Made by a program: the position numbers and the translations under genes | Assembly: GCF_011089895.1 (NCBI RefSeq) | Contig: NZ_JAANAT010000002.1 | Coordinates: 62,001-126,000, forward strand | Source: Mucilaginibacter inviolabilis | Lineage (GTDB): Bacteria; Bacteroidota; Bacteroidia; Sphingobacteriales; Sphingobacteriaceae | DNA: 64,000 nucleotides | Direction of reading: 5' to 3' | Notes under the pieces: model-generated | Seen by the model: only the letters and a program-made list of their open reading frames with translations | The model's database searches: none | Told to the model about the DNA's origin: nothing | Part shown: piece after piece, positions 8,931 through 17,123 of the stretch | Numbering within the stretch: position 1 is the stretch's first letter | Layout: each line of letters begins with the position of its first letter

Positions 8931-8938
8931 CAAAAATA
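8931..8938 (-). promoter_or_regulatory. Candidate metK promoter -7 box
   Basis: On the minus strand this reads TATTTTTG, a TAnnTTTG match. It lies about 27 bases before the riboswitch, placing the leader start near 8926. Confidence 0.5.
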
Positions 8939-8942
8939 CATT

Positions 8943-8950
8943 TACTTTTG
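8943..8950 (+). promoter_or_regulatory. Candidate promoter -7 box for the lipid kinase gene
   Basis: TACTTTTG matches TAnnTTTG and lies 22 bases before the TTG start at 8973. It is only 4 bases from the opposing metK box, so the two promoters are packed back to back. Confidence 0.5.
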
Positions 8951-8972
8951 GGGGCTGAAATAATACAGATAA

Positions 8973-9863
8973 TTGAAACGTAAAGCGTTATTTATAATAA
9001 ACCCTATATCGGGTGGGAAGAAGAAGGACGGGGTACCTGATCTTATTGATCAAAATATTGATAAGGCAGTGTTTGATTATACCATTGTTTTTAGCGATGG
9101 CATATCACACGCGCGTATCATTGCATTAGAGGCGGTAGGTAAGTACGATGTTATTGTGGCCGTTGGCGGCGATGGTACCGTAAATGAAATAGCATCGGCC
9201 ATTGTGGGAAGCGACACTGCCCTGGCAATAATACCATACGGATCAGGCAATGGCCTGGCTCGTTTTTTGGGCATTCCTATGAACCCCAACCAGGCTATAC
9301 AAGCCCTGGTAAAAGGCCACGCAGAAAACATTGATTCGGGTATGGTAAACGGGCAGCCATTTTTTAATATGGCGGGTATGGGTTTTGATGCCCATATCAG
9401 CGAGGTGTTTTCACATGGTAAAAAACGCGGCTTTATATCCTATATCAAATCATCTATACAGGAGATAGCCACTTATAATGAGCAGGAATATCATATAGAA
9501 ATTGACGGTAAAATTTACGAGCGCAAGGCATTTATGCTCAGTATTGCCAATTCATCACAATATGGCAACAATGCGCATATATCCCCTAATGCATCGGTAC
9601 AGGATGGTTTGCTGGATGTGTGCCTCATCAGGAAGTTTCCTTTGTGGCGTTTCCCGGAGATGGGGATCCGGATGCTGACCAAAACATCAGAGAGTACCAG
9701 CTATGTAGAAATTATACGCGGTAAACAAATTAATGTAACCCGTAAAACCGAAGGTCCGATACATCTTGACGGCGAGCCGCAGGTGATGGGTACTGATATA
9801 CATATTAATATAGTGCCCGGTTCGTTAAAAGTTATTGTGGGCCCAACGTATAAAAAGAATTAA
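8973..9863 (+). CDS. Diacylglycerol/sphingosine kinase-like lipid kinase
   Basis: Member of the DAGK catalytic (YegS/DgkB/BmrU) family that phosphorylates lipid hydroxyls with ATP. The 296-residue protein has NPISGGKKK at 10-18, the nucleotide loop GGDGTVNE at 65-72, and IPYGSGNGLAR, followed by the usual C-terminal beta domain with DGLLDVCLIR. The start is a TTG, because no ATG exists before the first conserved strand. Lipid substrate (diacylglycerol, sphingoid base or phosphatidylglycerol) is not resolved; sphingolipids occur in this phylum. It is followed by an SUI1 gene after a heptad-type repeat. Confidence 0.88.
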   Translation: MKRKALFIINPISGGKKKDGVPDLIDQNIDKAVFDYTIVFSDGISHARIIALEAVGKYDVIVAVGGDGTVNEIASAIVGSDTALAIIPYGSGNGLARFLGIPMNPNQAIQALVKGHAENIDSGMVNGQPFFNMAGMGFDAHISEVFSHGKKRGFISYIKSSIQEIATYNEQEYHIEIDGKIYERKAFMLSIANSSQYGNNAHISPNASVQDGLLDVCLIRKFPLWRFPEMGIRMLTKTSESTSYVEIIRGKQINVTRKTEGPIHLDGEPQVMGTDIHINIVPGSLKVIVGPTYKKN

Positions 9864-9872
9864 AGCGTTTGA

Positions 9873-9962
9873 GGTTCGTGGCTTGTGTTGCGAGTTTCGG
9901 GTATTTGCTTTATGAGCTACCCCAACAGAACAACAAGAGCCGCGAACCCGGCAACACGAACC
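9873..9962. repeat. Heptad-type inverted element, GTTCGTG family
   Basis: The left arm from 9874 runs in successive 7-base units (GTTCGTG, GCTTGTG and further variants). The complement of the right arm (about 9923-9962) also starts GTTCGTG and keeps a 7-base period. The outer 8 bases, GGTTCGTG (9873-9880) and CACGAACC (9955-9962), pair perfectly. It fills the gap between the lipid kinase and the SUI1 gene. Confidence 0.7.
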
Positions 9963-9973
9963 AGATAAAAATT

Positions 9974-10309
9974 ATGGCTAAGAAAAATTTTACAGGGGTA
10001 GTATACTCTACAGATCCTGATTTTCAATACCAGGAAAACGGAGCGCAGGCCGCGCAAACATTACCTCCGCAGCAGCAAAATCTTAAAATTTACCTTGACC
10101 GTAAGGGCGGCAGTAAACTGGTTACCCGCGTTACGGATTTTATTGGTACCGATGCCGATCTGGAACTTATTGGCAAAAAGCTAAAAACCAAATGCGGGGT
10201 AGGTGGTTCGGTAAAAGACGGCGAAATACTGATACAAGGCGATTTCAGGGATAAAATTTTAACCCTGTTACAAACAGATGGATATAAAGCTAAAAAGGCA
10301 GGGGGATAA
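9974..10309 (+). CDS. SUI1/YciH-type translation initiation factor
   Basis: A 111-residue protein of the eIF1/SUI1 fold (YciH in bacteria), thought to bind the small ribosomal subunit and affect start-codon discrimination. The SUI1 core runs from about residue 45 (LDRKGGSKLVTRVTDFIG) through the basic, Gly-rich loop KKLKTKCGVGGSVKDGEI to QGDFRDKILTLL. The N-terminal 35-40 residues are Gln/Pro-rich and less conserved. The ATG at 9974 is preferred over an upstream in-frame start, because that extension is translated repeat sequence. Confidence 0.88.
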   Translation: MAKKNFTGVVYSTDPDFQYQENGAQAAQTLPPQQQNLKIYLDRKGGSKLVTRVTDFIGTDADLELIGKKLKTKCGVGGSVKDGEILIQGDFRDKILTLLQTDGYKAKKAGG

Positions 10310-10711
10310 TTGCAGTATAAATGCGCCGGATAAAAAAACAGCTAAGCGTATAACATACACTAAAATAAAAAAAAACTTTTAGCGTTATACTACTCCCGGC
10401 CGCTATGAAATGGCTTTAAAACCAATATTGTAACATATTAGTAACACAATTTTTATCAGTTAATGCTTGATAATCTAAAAAAAAATGGTTTTCATTGCAA
10501 ATAATTGTCGTGGCAACACACAATATTTAAGCATTGTTACGTTAATAATGACCAATTAGGCGCAAAATGTAATTCGGTATTAAAAAATTGTAAAGAATAA
10601 CATAAAAGATTTTTTTATTTCATTAAAATTCTATTTTTGTTATTCGCAAATTAAAAGCACATTTAACAAACTTATAATATAAACAAAAACTAAAACTAAA
10701 ATTTAAAAGTA
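10310..10711. other. AT-rich gap upstream of the TonB operon
   Basis: Four hundred bases without coding potential, strongly AT-rich from about 10430 on. It contains a short inverted repeat (GTATAAC at 10348-10354 with GTTATAC at 10384-10390) and one TAnnTTTG box at 10632-10639. Confidence 0.5.
10632..10639 (+). promoter_or_regulatory. Candidate promoter -7 box of the TonB operon
   Basis: TATTTTTG fits TAnnTTTG. A start near 10644 would give a leader of about 68 bases before exbB at 10712. Confidence 0.5.
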
Positions 10712-11551
10712 ATGGCAAACGCACCAACAAAACCAACTACTCCTGTTAACAAAGAAAGCTCAAGTGCATCTGGCATGTTTGCTTCCTTAACTATTCCAAT
10801 CTGCCTGATTGTTACTACTTGTATTTTCATATTCGTTCTGGGCGATCCAAGCCACTTTAAAGGCGGAGACGTAAATGCTTTCCCTACAGACATTTTCGGA
10901 ACTATACACAGCGGTGGTGTAATCGTGCCGGTGATCATGGCGTTTCTGTTAATGGTTATCGTTTTCTCTATCGAGCGTTTCGTAGTAATCGGAAAAGCTT
11001 CTGGTACAGGCAGTGTAGATGCTTTTGTTAGAAAGATCCAATCACAACTGAACGCAGGTAACATTTCTGGCGCATCAGCAGAATGCGACAAACAAAAAGG
11101 TTCTGTAGCAAACGTTATCAAATCAGCATTAAAAAAATACGCTGAAATGGAAGCTGAGCCAAATCTTGACGTTGATCAAAAAACTTTGGCTATCCAGAAA
11201 GATATTGAAGAAGCAACTGCATTGGAAATGCCAATGTTAGAGCAAAACTTAACTATCATCGCTACTTTGGTATCTATCGGTACATTAACCGGTCTGTTAG
11301 GTACGGTTGTGGGTATGATCAAGGCCTTCTCTTCATTAGCGGTATCAGGTGTTCCAAACCAAATCGAACTATCTTCACACATTTCTGAAGCTTTGATCAA
11401 CACTGCATTCGGTATCAGTACTTCAGCTGTTTCTATCGTAATGTACAACGTATTTACATCAAAAATTGACAAGTTAACTTACGCAATTGACGAAGCCGGA
11501 TTCAGCATTGTACAAACATTTGCTGCATCACACAAAAATGCCAACAGATAA
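10712..11551 (+). CDS. exbB: ExbB/TolQ/MotA family proton channel protein
   Basis: Inner-membrane proton-channel subunit that works with ExbD to energise TonB. The 279-residue protein has hydrophobic segments at about 26-44, 68-92, 182-212 and 231-250. The conserved MotA_TolQ_ExbB core lies at 155-255 with TLTGLLGTVVGMIKAF and the ISEALINTAFGISTSA segment. The N-terminal region has an extra span compared with enteric ExbB, usual in Bacteroidota. It is the first gene of an operon with two exbD genes and tonB. Confidence 0.93.
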   Translation: MANAPTKPTTPVNKESSSASGMFASLTIPICLIVTTCIFIFVLGDPSHFKGGDVNAFPTDIFGTIHSGGVIVPVIMAFLLMVIVFSIERFVVIGKASGTGSVDAFVRKIQSQLNAGNISGASAECDKQKGSVANVIKSALKKYAEMEAEPNLDVDQKTLAIQKDIEEATALEMPMLEQNLTIIATLVSIGTLTGLLGTVVGMIKAFSSLAVSGVPNQIELSSHISEALINTAFGISTSAVSIVMYNVFTSKIDKLTYAIDEAGFSIVQTFAASHKNANR

Positions 11552-11664
11552 TAAATATATAGGTTAATTAGCTTTCGTCCCCCCATTTGCTTCCTATATA
11601 TAAGCAGGAATAATGCGTGGATGTTATAATTATTGAATTCTATATATTTTAAAAAAAATCAAAT

Positions 11665-12291
11665 ATGGCAAGGATAAAAGTTCCAAGAAAGAGTACAGCG
11701 ATTGACATGACCGCCATGTGCGACGTGGCCTTCCTGCTGCTGACTTTCTTTATCATGACTGCGAAAGTACGTACCGAGGATCCGGTGCCTATCGATGTGC
11801 CAAAATCATCGATACAACAGCCGATTCCAGAGTCTGACTTCGCTACCATTTCTGTAGGTTCACAGAAAGCATTTTTTGGAATGGAGGGTGTAGATCTGCG
11901 CAAGCAAACCTTGACTCAAATGGGCGAAATTTACAAAACAACATTTACGCCGGATGAGCTGAACAGGTTTTCTACAATTACATCAATAGGTGTTCCCTTT
12001 GGTCAAATACATCAGTTTATTGCTTTATCAGCTGATGACCAAAAAAAATATAACAAACCAGGTATCCCCCGCGATTCTGTAAGTAATGAATTGTTTAACT
12101 GGATACGTGAAGCCCGTAAAGCTACCGTAGCATTGCACAATGTTCAATTACGTATAGCTATAAAAGGTGATAGCAAAGAAGAATACCCGGTTATTAAAGA
12201 TGTTATAGGCATTTTGCAGAAGCAAAAAGTGAACAAGTTTAGTTTAATAACAAACTTAGGCGGCGGTGGCGGCACTGCTCCTAAAAAATAA
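11665..12291 (+). CDS. exbD: ExbD/TolR biopolymer transport protein (copy 1)
   Basis: One-span inner-membrane protein with a periplasmic domain. The membrane segment (about 13-33) carries the key acidic residue Asp20 in MTAMCDVAFLLLTFFIMT, which takes part in proton flow through ExbB-ExbD. At 208 residues it is longer than enteric ExbD (about 140). It ends in a Gly-rich GGGGG-type tail before PKK. A second ExbD of different length follows after 6 bases, so the complex may be heteromeric. Confidence 0.92.
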   Translation: MARIKVPRKSTAIDMTAMCDVAFLLLTFFIMTAKVRTEDPVPIDVPKSSIQQPIPESDFATISVGSQKAFFGMEGVDLRKQTLTQMGEIYKTTFTPDELNRFSTITSIGVPFGQIHQFIALSADDQKKYNKPGIPRDSVSNELFNWIREARKATVALHNVQLRIAIKGDSKEEYPVIKDVIGILQKQKVNKFSLITNLGGGGGTAPKK

Positions 12292-12297
12292 AAGATC

Positions 12298-12834
12298 ATG
12301 GCAGAATTAGATACCTCCGGGGGAGGCAAACACAAAGGTGGGAAGGTTCGCAGTAAAAAGCAATCCACCCGCGTAGATTTAACAGCGATGGTTGACTTGG
12401 CTTTCTTGCTGATTACTTTCTTTATCATGACAACCACATTGGCCAAGCCAAAAGCGATGGACCTTGCGATGCCTGATAAGGACGAAAAAACAAAGGATCA
12501 ATTAGCTATTGCGGCTTCACGTTCACTAACCTTGTTGTTAGGTAGCGATGATAAGTTGGAATGGTATTTGGGAGAGCCTGGAAAATCGGCACCAACCATT
12601 GATAATTACAGCAAGGACGGTTTGCGTAAAACCCTTATTGAAAAAAAGAAGGAAGTTTTGGAAAAAACCGGCAAATCTATGTTTGTTGTAATTAAACCAA
12701 GTGATAAATCAACATACAAAAATGTAGTTGCCACGCTTGATGAGATGAATATCACTAATATTGACAGTTATGGTATAGTTGATATTTCGCCTGTTGAGAT
12801 TGAGCTGCTCAAGAAAGACGGTTTATACAAGTAA
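12298..12834 (+). CDS. exbD: ExbD/TolR biopolymer transport protein (copy 2)
   Basis: Second ExbD-type protein, 178 residues. A 24-residue basic, Gly/Lys-rich cytosolic tail precedes the membrane segment, which holds Asp33 in LTAMVDLAFLLITFFIMT. The periplasmic part differs strongly from the first copy, so this is an old paralogue rather than a recent duplication. It is separated by 46 bases from tonB. Confidence 0.92.
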   Translation: MAELDTSGGGKHKGGKVRSKKQSTRVDLTAMVDLAFLLITFFIMTTTLAKPKAMDLAMPDKDEKTKDQLAIAASRSLTLLLGSDDKLEWYLGEPGKSAPTIDNYSKDGLRKTLIEKKKEVLEKTGKSMFVVIKPSDKSTYKNVVATLDEMNITNIDSYGIVDISPVEIELLKKDGLYK

Positions 12835-12880
12835 TAAATAATTTAAAATAACGTTATTAACACCCATTAAATCTTAAAAG

Positions 12881-13708
12881 ATGTTTGGATCGAAATTAGA
12901 CATATTAGATCAGAAATGGATCGACGTTGTTTTTAGTAGCAGGAATAAGGCCTATGGGGCTTATGAGCTGAGAAGGGATAACTCCAAGAATACATCAAGA
13001 GCGCTTGTTATAGCCATCATTGTGTTTGTATTTGTTGTTGCTTTACCTACTATCATCAACAGGATTCAGGGACTTATCCCTAAAGCTGATCAAAAAGTGA
13101 AGATAACAGACGTAGTGCTGTTACCTCCACCACCAGTGGATCAAACCAAAAAACCACCTCCGCCGCCACCTGAACCACCAAAACCAAAGGTTGACCAGGT
13201 ACGTTTCCCTCCTCCGGTTGTAAAACCAGATAACGAGGTTAAGGAGAAAGATCCACCAACGGTAAAAGAATTAGCAGTCGCCGACCCTGGTCAGAAAGAC
13301 CAGAAAGGCGACCCTAACGCCGACATCAGAATTGATGAGCCGGTAGGTAACTCTGATGTTAAACAAGTAGTAGAGGCCGATCCTAACCAGATCTTTACTT
13401 CGGTAGAGCAAGTTCCGGAGTTTCCGGGAGGTTTGGATAAATTTGGCGCCTACTTGGGTAAAGCTATCCGTTACCCGGCTGTTGCCCGTGAAAACGGAAC
13501 TCAAGGTCGTGTAATTGTTACCTTCGTAGTTGAAAAAGATGGCTCTTTAACCGATATTAAGGTTACAAGAGGTATCGGAAGCGGTTGCGATGAGGAAGCG
13601 GTTCGTGTATTGAAAAATTCACCAAAATGGAAACCAGGTATTCAAAATGGTCGTCCGGTGCGTGTACAATACAGCGTTCCAATCAGCTTTACGTTAGCGA
13701 GCGAATAA
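12881..13708 (+). CDS. tonB: TonB energy transducer
   Basis: Couples the proton gradient sensed by ExbB/ExbD to outer-membrane receptors such as SusC. The 275 residues contain a cytosolic N-terminal stretch (1-40) with KAYGAYELRRD, one membrane span (41-59), a periplasm-spanning Pro-rich region at 82-113, and a TonB C-terminal domain at about 195-271 with YPAVARENGTQGRVIV and PVRVQYSVPISF. The longer cytosolic N-terminus is the usual Bacteroidota form. Its stop codon overlaps the next start by one base. Confidence 0.95.
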   Translation: MFGSKLDILDQKWIDVVFSSRNKAYGAYELRRDNSKNTSRALVIAIIVFVFVVALPTIINRIQGLIPKADQKVKITDVVLLPPPPVDQTKKPPPPPPEPPKPKVDQVRFPPPVVKPDNEVKEKDPPTVKELAVADPGQKDQKGDPNADIRIDEPVGNSDVKQVVEADPNQIFTSVEQVPEFPGGLDKFGAYLGKAIRYPAVARENGTQGRVIVTFVVEKDGSLTDIKVTRGIGSGCDEEAVRVLKNSPKWKPGIQNGRPVRVQYSVPISFTLASE

Positions 13709-13938
13709 TGCCATTTAATTTTAATAAAGAACAAAAATCGCCCAAAAGGCGGTTTTTGTTTATTTTAGGCGCAGTCACCTTTGTTTGTTTTGTCGTTTTA
13801 GGCTTAATGATCATGTTTTGGGATCAGCTGCCCTTGCAGTTACCGCGATACCAGCGCCTGCTTTTTGGGGCCTTTGTTATTGCCTATTCCATTCTGCGGT
13901 TTTCGAGGTTGTTTAAGAAGGATCAGTATGAAGATTAA
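13708..13938 (+). CDS. Small two-span membrane protein of the TonB operon
   Basis: A 76-residue protein of unknown function. A basic N-terminus (KEQKSPKRR) precedes two hydrophobic segments, at about 17-38 and 48-65, and a charged C-terminus. The ATG at 13708 overlaps the tonB stop (TAATG), and the 3' end overlaps the next gene by 11 bases, so it is translationally packed into the operon. I infer a membrane accessory protein; no family recognised with confidence. Confidence 0.75.
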   Translation: MPFNFNKEQKSPKRRFLFILGAVTFVCFVVLGLMIMFWDQLPLQLPRYQRLLFGAFVIAYSILRFSRLFKKDQYED

Positions 13939-14854
13939 TTTTAATGGTAAACTTTTATTTTTTGCATTGCTTTTATTAGCAGGCCTGCAAGCCTGTAAAC
14001 AAAAGCCTGCAAAATTTTCTACTGATAACGATGTTAAATCAGGTACGGCAACTTTTGTTGCCGATGCTTCCTTCTCACCCATCTTAGATCAGGAATTGTA
14101 CATTTATTCCAGCCTCACTCCAAATGCCAAAGTCAATGTTGTATACAAAACGGAGAATGAGGCTGTAAATACGCTGTTGAACGATAGCGTACGTGTAGCC
14201 ATTCTGTCGCGCGATCTTACTGCCGACGAGCGTGCTGTAATCACCAAAAGAACATTGTCGGTTGAAACCGTACGCTTTGCAATTGATGCTATAGCGCTCA
14301 TCGTAAACACTGCTTCCAATGATACTTCCATTACTGTAGGGCAATTGAAAAAACTGCTCACCGGGCAGGGCGATTTAAACAGAACTATTGTTTTTGATAA
14401 CCCAAATTCAAGTTTGGTAAGGTATTTGAAGGACTTTACCGGAAGCAAGGGATTTACACAGAAAAATATTTATGCCCTTAAATCAAATAAAGAGGTTTTA
14501 AAATATGTGAGCGAGCATCCCGATGCTTTGGGTATAACCGGCTTTAGCTGGTTGAATGACCCGGATAAGGATTATGCCGGGTACGTAGAAAAAGTTAAAG
14601 TTGTGAGTGTCAGGGATGAGTCAAACAAACAATATCCTGATACTTATTTTAAACCCTCGCAGGAGTCGCTGGTCTTAAAACAGTACCCTTTGAGCAGAGG
14701 GCTTTATATGATCAATTGTACCAGTAAAGTGGGATTGGCTATGGGTTTCGCTAAGTTTTTGGGCAGCCAGCCAGGTCAACGTATCATACTAAAATCAGGC
14801 CTGTTGCCCGATTCTATACCAACGAGAGAGATTAGTATTAAAAATAAATTTTAA
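13928..14854 (+). CDS. PstS-like substrate-binding lipoprotein
   Basis: A 308-residue exported lipoprotein (lipobox LAGLQAC, Cys23) with the fold pattern of phosphate-binding PstS-type proteins. Visible family traits are ATFVADASFSPIL near the start, the ARTF-like AILSRDLTADE, the VNT and GQLKKLLTG segments, and a final FLGSQPGQRIILKSGLLP. The ABC transporter partners of a Pst system are absent. Its place after exbB-exbD-exbD-tonB suggests a role in sensing or presenting an anion or organophosphate to TonB-linked uptake, which is inference. Confidence 0.82.
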   Translation: MKINFNGKLLFFALLLLAGLQACKQKPAKFSTDNDVKSGTATFVADASFSPILDQELYIYSSLTPNAKVNVVYKTENEAVNTLLNDSVRVAILSRDLTADERAVITKRTLSVETVRFAIDAIALIVNTASNDTSITVGQLKKLLTGQGDLNRTIVFDNPNSSLVRYLKDFTGSKGFTQKNIYALKSNKEVLKYVSEHPDALGITGFSWLNDPDKDYAGYVEKVKVVSVRDESNKQYPDTYFKPSQESLVLKQYPLSRGLYMINCTSKVGLAMGFAKFLGSQPGQRIILKSGLLPDSIPTREISIKNKF

Positions 14855-14860
14855 TTAAAG

Positions 14861-16573
14861 ATGAAAATGATCAGTAAAATAGCCACGGCATCATTAGGAC
14901 TGTTATTAGGAGGTTCATCAGTTTTTGCGCAAAGTCTAGCCGACGCCAAAAAAGCTATTGACGCCGAACAATATCAGAAAGCTAAATCAATGCTTAAAAA
15001 CCTTACGGTAACACAAGCCGATAAGGATGAAAACTTTTTTTACCTGGGTTGGGTATACATCAAACAAGATTATGCCGACTCGGCAAAAGCTGCCTTTAAC
15101 AAAGGTATTGCTGTAAATGCTAAATCTGCATTAAATTATGCCGGTTTAGGAGCTGCCGCCCGTTTAGATAAAGATAACGCAGGCGCAACTAACAACTTTA
15201 ACCAGGCTATTACTTTGGCTGGTAAAAGCTCAAAACCATACCAGTATGTAGGCGAGGCTTATTTATTGGTTGCACCTGGTGCAAAAGTAGCTCCGGCTGA
15301 TGCCAATGCTGCCATTGCCGTTTTACAAAAAGGTAAAGTGGTAAACCCTAAAGATGCCGATTTATTGATCACTTTAGGTAACGCTTACCGTTCGCAATTA
15401 AAGAGCAATGAAGCTTACCAGGCTTACTCTGATGCATCAACTATTGACCCTAAAAACCCTGCTGCAAAAGTAGCTACTGGTGTTTTATGGCAATTTGCCA
15501 ATAACTTTGAAGATTCTGAAAAACAATTCCAGGATGCGTTAGCAATTGACCCTAATTATGGTCCGGCTTACCGCGAATGGGCCGAAACAGATCTGCGCTG
15601 GTCATTTACAGATCCTAAAATGGCGTCTGCTAAAATTAAACAAGCTACTGAAGAGTATAAAAAATATTTAAGCTTAACAGATCTTTCTATCGAGTCGCAA
15701 ATGCGTTATGCAGACTTTTTACTGTTAGCCGGTGATTATAAAACCTTGCAACAAGTAGCTACTGATCTTTCAAAATCATCAAACAGCAATGCAAGAGCAT
15801 ACCGTTACCAGGCTTATGCAGCTTATGAGAATAAAGATTATCCTGCTGCTTTAAGTGCCATGAACAACTGGTTCCAGAAAGCCGAGCCAAAACGTATCTT
15901 GCCACGTGATTATTTATACCTTGGCCGTATACAAATAGCATCGAATCAAGATTCGCTAGGTATCAATACTTTAAGGAAAGCTTTAACATTGGATACTACT
16001 CAGGCTGATGTTTATGGCGAAATTGCCAAAAGCTTATATAATCAAAAGAAATATGCTGAAGCTGGTGATGCTTACAAGGCTTTTATTTCGAAATCACATA
16101 CAGCTACATTGAATGATTATTTAAAAGAAGGTGTAAGTTATTACAATGCATTTAAACTGCAGTATTACAGTACTGCTACTCCAAAACCAGTAGCTGATAC
16201 TACATTGCTTATAAAAGCAGACACCGCATTTAGTTATATACAACATAAGGCTGCAGCTCCTCTTGCAGCCGTAGCACTTTACCAGGCAAGAGCTAACGAT
16301 TTAAGAGAGCCAAGCAGGAACACTACGAATGGATATGCTAAACCATACTATGAGCAGTATATCGCGCTATTAACCGCTAAACAACCTGTTTCTGATACGG
16401 ATAAGCCATATTTAGCTGAAGCTTATTCTTATTTAGGAGCTTATTACGAGTTTAAGGTAAAGGATGATGCGAAAGCGACTGAGAATTATACTAAAGCTCG
16501 CGAAGCAGATCCAACTAATAAACAAGCCGCTGCCTTTTTTGCACGAAAAGGCGGTGCCGGTAAAAGCAAATAA
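14861..16573 (+). CDS. Periplasmic TPR repeat protein
   Basis: A 570-residue exported protein with signal peptide ending in VFAQ (near residue 24) and tetratricopeptide repeats over most of its length, for example ADKDENFFYLGWVYIKQDYADSAK-type helices and a final FKVKDDAKATENYTKAREADPTN unit. TPR arrays bind partner proteins. It is the last gene of the TonB operon, 6 bases after the PstS-like gene, so it may scaffold an envelope complex with TonB or the lipoprotein. A strong hairpin terminator follows. Confidence 0.85.
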   Translation: MKMISKIATASLGLLLGGSSVFAQSLADAKKAIDAEQYQKAKSMLKNLTVTQADKDENFFYLGWVYIKQDYADSAKAAFNKGIAVNAKSALNYAGLGAAARLDKDNAGATNNFNQAITLAGKSSKPYQYVGEAYLLVAPGAKVAPADANAAIAVLQKGKVVNPKDADLLITLGNAYRSQLKSNEAYQAYSDASTIDPKNPAAKVATGVLWQFANNFEDSEKQFQDALAIDPNYGPAYREWAETDLRWSFTDPKMASAKIKQATEEYKKYLSLTDLSIESQMRYADFLLLAGDYKTLQQVATDLSKSSNSNARAYRYQAYAAYENKDYPAALSAMNNWFQKAEPKRILPRDYLYLGRIQIASNQDSLGINTLRKALTLDTTQADVYGEIAKSLYNQKKYAEAGDAYKAFISKSHTATLNDYLKEGVSYYNAFKLQYYSTATPKPVADTTLLIKADTAFSYIQHKAAAPLAAVALYQARANDLREPSRNTTNGYAKPYYEQYIALLTAKQPVSDTDKPYLAEAYSYLGAYYEFKVKDDAKATENYTKAREADPTNKQAAAFFARKGGAGKSK

Positions 16574-16590
16574 TATAATTTATTGAATAA

Positions 16591-16626
16591 AATAACAGGG
16601 CTCCTTGAAAAAGGGGCCCTGTTATT
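16591..16626. terminator. Bidirectional terminator between TPR gene and leader-peptide gene
   Basis: A 14-bp stem with one mismatch (16591-16604 with 16613-16626), core ACAGGGC, flanked by A- and T-rich ends. It ends the TonB operon, and the stop codon of the minus-strand small gene lies directly beside it. Confidence 0.8.
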
Positions 16627-16794
16627 TTAAGGAATTACTGGAGTTTCTTCACAGTGGGCTCTCGAAGGGTCAAAAGCAGGAATAACACAATCGGAGCCAG
16701 TAGGGCAACCAGATGTTGTTGTACATTCAGGTTCCAGTTTGCCACCTAAAATTTGTTTCATTTCCTCTCTTGTTAATTTCTTTTGATTTTCCAT
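16627..16794 (-). CDS. Double-glycine leader peptide, RiPP/bacteriocin-like precursor
   Basis: A 55-residue peptide. The N-terminal part MENQKKLTREEMKQILGG is a typical double-glycine leader (Gly17-Gly18) of the kind cut by C39 peptidase exporters and common in Bacteroidota natural-product precursors. The predicted 37-residue core is Thr/Ser/Pro-rich and has four Cys (24, 30, 36, 48), suited to disulfides or thioether rings. The ATG at 16794 is preferred to an upstream start at 16833, since the leader begins there. No modifying enzyme or exporter is visible nearby, so it is an orphan here. Final product unknown. Confidence 0.72.
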   Translation of the reverse strand: MENQKKLTREEMKQILGGKLEPECTTTSGCPTGSDCVIPAFDPSRAHCEETPVIP

Positions 16795-17123
16795 AAGTAA
16801 TAAATGTCTAAAATTGGTTATCGCTGTTACCACGCTTCAGCGTACAAGCGGCATACATAAGAAGTACATGCTCCTTTACTTGGTTAAGTATTTTTTTAGT
16901 AGATAGCTAAATAAGCAAGTCAATTTATTATATAACGGACTATTTATTGATTAAATAGTACTTTTGATCTAAAGTCTAGGTATAAGTGTATTTTTAGTTG
17001 ATTGGAACTAATATAATAATATTTATTAATCAAAAATAAAATATAATATTAAAGAAGTAGACTGTTGTGAATCTCTTGTAAAAGAGGCCTTTTTTATTAT
17101 AGTTGCATTAGTATATTTGCAGC
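16795..17123. other. AT-rich gap upstream of nuoA and of the leader peptide
   Basis: About 330 very AT-rich bases shared by two divergent genes. It holds a minus-strand TAnnTTTG match at 17031-17038, a short hairpin plus T-run at 17073-17097, and the nuoA box at 17112-17119. No gene was seen. Confidence 0.5.
17112..17119 (+). promoter_or_regulatory. nuoA promoter -7 box, 4 bases before ATG
   Basis: TATATTTG matches TAnnTTTG and is followed by CAGC and the nuoA ATG. Transcription should start at or next to the A of ATG, giving a leaderless mRNA. No clear -33 element is visible. Confidence 0.55.

Noticed and set aside
13928..14854. Classical phosphate uptake (Pst) operon
   Set aside because: No pstC, pstA, pstB or phoU is present; only a PstS-like lipoprotein inside the TonB operon.
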